A stretch of DNA of 9,468 nt, from NCBI GenBank assembly GCA_012523655.1, contig JAAYTV010000501.1, positions 1-9,468 of the forward strand. The letters are read 5' to 3'. The position numbers and the translations under genes are program-made. Positions within the stretch are counted from its first letter, which is position 1. Each line of letters starts with the position of its first letter. This document shows, piece by piece, positions 7,022 through 9,468 of the stretch. Source of the DNA: a bacterium. GTDB lineage: Bacteria > Zhuqueibacterota > Zhuqueibacteria > Residuimicrobiales > Residuimicrobiaceae. Under the pieces are notes generated by a model. That model made no database searches, was not told the origin of the DNA, and saw only the letters and a program-made list of their open reading frames with translations.

Positions 7022-7936
7022 TTAATCCCAAACCTGGGGTTTGCGTCGATTCAAAGCCACGCCCAACAGAGTGGCGTGCGCGGTCAATAACTTGCGCTTG
7101 GCGTTTTGCGCCATCTCCCAACGGGTTTGACCCGCACGCACCACCAGGATCACCCCATCGACCACAGCGGTGACGCTCAGACTGTCGACATAGTTCAGCA
7201 CCGCAGGGGTGTCGATCAACACATAGCGATACAGCTCACGGACCTCTTGAATGAACCGGCGGAAAGCGTCGGTCGCCAAGAGCTCAGCGGGATTCTGCCT
7301 GCTTTTGCCCGCAGTGATTACATCCAGCTCCGTCCCTTGCAGCGGTTTGACCTGACGGCGCCAGTCTGCTTGGTGTTCCAGGATCTCCGCCAGTCCGCCT
7401 TCGAGCGGCAGTTGCAGGATCTGATGGAGACTGGGTTTGTGCAGATGGGCGTCGATCAGCAGAATGCCTCCGCTCTGAAACTGCACCGGTTCCTGAGCCT
7501 GCGCCTCTTCTTCCGCCGTCTCCTGAACAAAGGCGCGGAAATCATCTTTGAAAAGCGACGGCTCAGCGGCTGGTTCTTTATCCGCCGCTTCCTCTTTCGG
7601 CGGAACCGCAGTCGCCGGTTCAGCCGCAGATGCTTCGGCGTTGTCCTCTGTTCGCAGGGCCTTCTTATACGCACCAGCCATCAGCATGGCCAGATAGGTG
7701 GAAATCGTCGAAGCGCCTTCGCCGGTGACCGAACTGGTGATGGCGAGAACGCGCATGACGCCGCGCATACTGGCAATGCGGATGTATTCGCGTAGATCAT
7801 AAAAATCTTGGATCATCTCTTCGGGAAGATCCGCCGCCCCTTGACCAGCGTCGCGGGATACGGCTCTTTCCCAGGGCATGGTGACTGAATCGTGCATCTG
7901 ATCCAGCTCATCCAGGGCATTTAATAGCACGCTCAT
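7022..7936 (-). CDS. CpsD/CapB-like BY-kinase homologue with degenerate ATP site (probable pseudokinase)
   Basis: A 304-residue P-loop protein of the bacterial tyrosine kinase/ParA type that normally partners a Wzz-type membrane protein. The overall layout is kept: an N-terminal helical region with DLREYIRIA (47-55), VLAITSSVTGEGASTIS (63-79) at the Walker A site, GILLIDAHLHKPSLH (157-171) at Walker A', and YVLIDTPAVL (238-247) at Walker B, then VVDGVILVVRAGQT. The key residues are not kept. The Walker A lysine is Ala75 (codon GCT at 7714-7712). The Walker A' pattern DxDxR is DAHLH, losing the second Asp and the Arg. No tyrosine occurs after residue 249, so the usual C-terminal Tyr cluster is absent. 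An insert rich in Glu, Ala and Pro (about residues 89-155) separates the first P-loop helix from Walker A'. GAGG lies seven bases before the ATG. It follows the ExeA-like gene by 34 nt. Homology to the family is secure. Loss of kinase activity is inferred. Confidence 0.9.
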   Translation of the reverse strand: MSVLLNALDELDQMHDSVTMPWERAVSRDAGQGAADLPEEMIQDFYDLREYIRIASMRGVMRVLAITSSVTGEGASTISTYLAMLMAGAYKKALRTEDNAEASAAEPATAVPPKEEAADKEPAAEPSLFKDDFRAFVQETAEEEAQAQEPVQFQSGGILLIDAHLHKPSLHQILQLPLEGGLAEILEHQADWRRQVKPLQGTELDVITAGKSRQNPAELLATDAFRRFIQEVRELYRYVLIDTPAVLNYVDSLSVTAVVDGVILVVRAGQTRWEMAQNAKRKLLTAHATLLGVALNRRKPQVWD

Positions 7937-7970
7937 CGTCCAACCTCATGATTTATGACAGCATTCATGG

Positions 7971-8942
7971 TTACAGACTTTCGACATCCACGCCGCAGAA
8001 TTCACCGATCTGGGCAAAATCAAGGCTCAGCGGCTTGGGGCGCCGGAGGGATGGGCTACGCGTGGTCACCAGATCAGCGGCCGCTTCCGCAGGTGCAGCC
8101 GTTGCCGCAAGGGCATCCGTCGCAGCGGCTTCGGCGCAGGTCACTTTATTAGCCGCCGCCAGCTCTTGAATCAACACCGCATCGATGGACCGGTACTGGC
8201 GGTGAAAGGCGGTCAACAGCGCGTTGTCGCACACTTGATTGATCAGACGTGGAACGCCGCCGCTGATCTCATAAATCTTGCTCAGCGCGGCTTGGGTGAA
8301 GAGATCCTGATCCTCGCCGCCGGCCACCCGAAGGCGGTGGTGAATGTAGCGGCGCGTATCGTCTTGGTTGAGGCGGTTCAGCACGGCCTTGAGGCTGATG
8401 CGCTGCTTGAGCTGGTGCAGCGCCGGTTCCTGCAGATAGGCATCCAATTGCGGTTGAGCGGAAAGGATCACCTGCAGTAATTTGCAGCGCGAAGTCTCCA
8501 GATTGGACAGCTGACGGATCTCCTCGAGCACGTCATATTTCAAGCTCTGCGCTTCGTCTACCACCAGCACGGTGTACAGACCCTGTTTGTAGGCGTAGAT
8601 CAGAAAAGTGTACAGCTCCATCAGTAGTTCGCTCAGATCCCTGCCCTGGGGCGTAAAACCGAAATCCCGGCAGATATATTTGATCAGCTCCTGACCGTTC
8701 AGATTGGTATTAAACACCCAAGCGAAGCGCACGCGGTCGCTGAATCCCTGCAGCGTGGTACGGATCAACAGGCTCTTGCCCAATCCGGGTTCTCCGATGA
8801 TGGCGTTGATACCTCTTCGCATCGTCACCGCGGCCACCAGACGGTCCAGCGCCTCCTGGTGCATCCTGCTCTTAAAGAGGAATTGCGGATCCGGCGTTGC
8901 AGCAAACGGCTCCAATTTCAGATTAAAATGTTCGAGATACAT
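7971..8942 (-). CDS. ExeA/XrtA-associated-like AAA ATPase
   Basis: A 323-residue ATPase of the GspA/ExeA family, close to the version (TIGR03015 type) found in exosortase-linked EPS loci. The start MYLEHFNLKLEPFAATPDPQF matches the family N-terminus (FxLxxxPFxxTPDP). Walker A is GEPGLGKS (50-57), Walker B is TVLVVDEAQ (124-132) with Asp129 and Glu130, and a sensor-like strand LLQVILSAQPQL (155-166) follows. SGGVPRLINQVCDNAL near residues 228-243 resembles sensor 2. From about residue 262 the protein becomes an Ala-rich low-complexity linker (to about 290) followed by a short tail of unknown role. All ATPase residues appear intact, so it is probably an active cytoplasmic ATPase in EPS assembly or export. 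There is no peptidoglycan-binding domain as in ExeA proper. GAGGAG lies eight bases before the ATG. It is placed 23 nt after the helix-turn-helix gene. Confidence 0.92.
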   Translation of the reverse strand: MYLEHFNLKLEPFAATPDPQFLFKSRMHQEALDRLVAAVTMRRGINAIIGEPGLGKSLLIRTTLQGFSDRVRFAWVFNTNLNGQELIKYICRDFGFTPQGRDLSELLMELYTFLIYAYKQGLYTVLVVDEAQSLKYDVLEEIRQLSNLETSRCKLLQVILSAQPQLDAYLQEPALHQLKQRISLKAVLNRLNQDDTRRYIHHRLRVAGGEDQDLFTQAALSKIYEISGGVPRLINQVCDNALLTAFHRQYRSIDAVLIQELAAANKVTCAEAAATDALAATAAPAEAAADLVTTRSPSLRRPKPLSLDFAQIGEFCGVDVESL

Positions 8943-8965
8943 GACGACGTCTCCTCAAAAGGGGA

Positions 8966-9169
8966 TTAATGCTTGCCGGATTCCATCTGGAACAGCTCAT
9001 CCACGCGAACTCCGAAAATCTCAGCCGCCTTGCGTTTGAATTCTTTGGTGGCCTCGACCCGGTTATTCTCAACCATGGAGAGATAAGTCGCACTGCATCC
9101 CAACAGAAAGGCCAGTTCATATTGCTTCAGCCCGGCTTCCCATCGTTTGATCTTTATTACGTTCTTCAT
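8966..9169 (-). CDS. Small XRE-family helix-turn-helix regulator
   Basis: A 67-residue protein made up almost wholly of one Cro/C1-type DNA-binding domain. KQYELAFLLGCSATYLSMVE (15-34) fits helices 2 and 3, with Ala20, Gly24 and Ser31 at the usual turn and recognition positions; NNRVEATKEFKRKAAEIFGV and DELF complete the five-helix domain. No sensor or enzymatic domain is attached, so it may act as a dimer through the HTH domain or with another protein. GAGGAG lies seven bases before the ATG. It sits between the Wzz-like gene (76 nt upstream) and the ExeA-like gene (23 nt downstream), which is unusual for an EPS operon. It could be an autoregulator of the locus (SinR is the known precedent for an XRE protein controlling EPS genes) or a stray antitoxin-like protein. 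No toxin gene is next to it. The targets are unknown. Confidence 0.9.
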   Translation of the reverse strand: MKNVIKIKRWEAGLKQYELAFLLGCSATYLSMVENNRVEATKEFKRKAAEIFGVRVDELFQMESGKH

Positions 9170-9194
9170 CGTACATCTCCTCAGAATTCGATAC

Positions 9195-9207
9195 AGCCAC
9201 TTTGGCT
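9195..9207. repeat. Short inverted repeat in the gap upstream of the XRE gene
   Basis: AGCCA-CTT-TGGCT, a perfect 5-bp inverted repeat with a 3-nt centre, lies 25 nt before the XRE start inside the largest intergenic gap of the window. It could be an operator half-site pair for the XRE protein or a weak RNA hairpin. No T-tract follows, so it is not a terminator. A repeat this short can arise by chance. No convincing -35/-10 pair was seen in the gap (9170-9245). Confidence 0.2.
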
Positions 9208-9245
9208 TGCGTTATGCCTCCGGTACACCCGATCACTGTCTCACC

Positions 9246-9468
9246 CTAGGCGTTGCCGGGGTTGACCGTCGGCGATGCTGAAGCATCCCCCGGGGATCTC
9301 TTCCGTTGAAAATTATCCATCTTGAAATCCGCTATCGAGGCCAGTATCGGCATTTGCAGGCAATCCTGAGCATCCTGCGCCGTGTTGACTGAATGATCAA
9401 AGTATTCGACAAAGAACGCCAACCCAAAGGCGACCAGCAGGCCCATGAGCACCGCCAGCGAGAGATAC
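9246..9468 (-). CDS. C-terminal part of Wzz/GumC-like polysaccharide chain-length determinant
   Basis: Only the last 73 codons are visible; the 5' part lies beyond the window edge. The visible part starts within a membrane helix (YLSLAVLMGLLVAFGLAFFV), followed by EYFDHSVNTAQDAQDCLQMPILASI. This is the typical end of the Wzz/Wzc/GumC family: last transmembrane helix, then Glu-Tyr-hydrophobic-Asp, a segment around the DAQD acidic motif, and a proline-containing 'lPvLasI'. The tail then runs about 27 residues of polar, low-complexity sequence (KRSPGDASASP) to a TAG stop. No kinase domain is fused, which fits a separate partner protein such as the CapB-like product downstream. The family spans the inner membrane with a large periplasmic domain and sets polymer length and export. 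The visible TAG stop is 76 nt from the XRE gene. Confidence 0.85.
   Translation of the reverse strand, partial: YLSLAVLMGLLVAFGLAFFVEYFDHSVNTAQDAQDCLQMPILASIADFKMDNFQRKRSPGDASASPTVNPGNA

Noticed and set aside
7029..7043. Inverted repeat CAAACC-TGG-GGTTTG as a possible terminator
   Set aside because: It lies inside the last codons of the kinase homologue, has no T-tract after it on either strand, and the same-strand polymerase gene starts 51 nt later, so termination here is unlikely. Probably chance.
7700..7725. A frameshift or sequencing error causing the missing Walker A lysine
   Set aside because: The flanking P-loop residues are in frame on both sides (TGEG before, STIS after) and the second nucleotide-binding motif is also altered, so a simple indel does not explain it. 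A base-level error cannot be fully excluded from one sequence.
7106..7795. 229-codon open frame on the plus strand
   Set aside because: Antisense to the kinase homologue; its Phe/Arg-rich middle is simply the complement of the Glu/Ala-rich insert.
1..9468. tRNA, rRNA, CRISPR array, insertion sequence or integrase attachment site
   Set aside because: The window is almost fully covered by minus-strand coding sequence; no direct repeats with spacers, transposase-like frames or tRNA-like cloverleaf were seen.

Overview
The window is a compact exopolysaccharide (capsule/EPS) biosynthesis locus. All ten genes I can support lie on the minus strand and are transcribed from high to low coordinates. 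They sit head to tail with gaps of 23 to 76 nt or short overlaps (11 and 20 nt), so they look like one operon, or the middle of one, and both ends run off the window. A Wzz/GumC-type inner-membrane protein and a lipobox lipoprotein point to a diderm (Gram-negative type) bacterium. Base composition looks moderately GC-rich by eye. No gene pins down a phylum, and I do not name one.

Layout in transcription order. (1) 9468-9246: C-terminal end of a Wzz/GumC-like chain-length protein, with its last membrane helix and a short tail. (2) 9169-8966: a 67-residue XRE-type helix-turn-helix protein. (3) 8942-7971: an ExeA/TIGR03015-like AAA ATPase with intact Walker motifs. (4) 7936-7022: a CpsD/CapB-like BY-kinase homologue whose Walker A lysine is replaced by alanine, whose Walker A' motif is degraded, and which carries an acidic insert of about 65 residues. 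(5) 6970-5456: a Wzy/O-antigen-ligase-family polymerase. (6) 5466-4657: a SAM-dependent methyltransferase. (7) 4632-3559: a GT2 glycosyltransferase. (8) 3514-2192: an AlgD-like GDP-mannose 6-dehydrogenase. (9) 2211-925: a GT4 glycosyltransferase. (10) 901-1: the N-terminal 300 residues of a lipoprotein with five Asp-box (BNR-type) repeats, open to the window edge.

How the parts fit: the dehydrogenase would supply GDP-mannuronate. The GT2 and GT4 enzymes would build a lipid-linked repeat unit, the methyltransferase may methylate it, and the Wzy-like protein would polymerise it. The Wzz-like protein, the kinase homologue and the ExeA-like ATPase would control chain length and export. The combination of Wzz, BY-kinase homologue, ExeA-like ATPase and Wzy resembles exosortase (XrtA/PEP-CTERM)-type EPS loci. 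No exosortase, flippase, initiating sugar-phosphate transferase or outer-membrane Wza lies in the window, so they would have to be encoded elsewhere.

The most unusual element is the kinase homologue, which looks catalytically dead yet is kept as a full-length open gene next to an intact ATPase. A small DNA-binding protein sits between the Wzz gene and these NTPases, and the dehydrogenase suggests a mannuronate-containing polymer made by a Wzy route rather than by an alginate synthase. No tRNA, rRNA, CRISPR array, insertion sequence or convincing terminator was seen. No gene-free stretch exceeds 76 nt.
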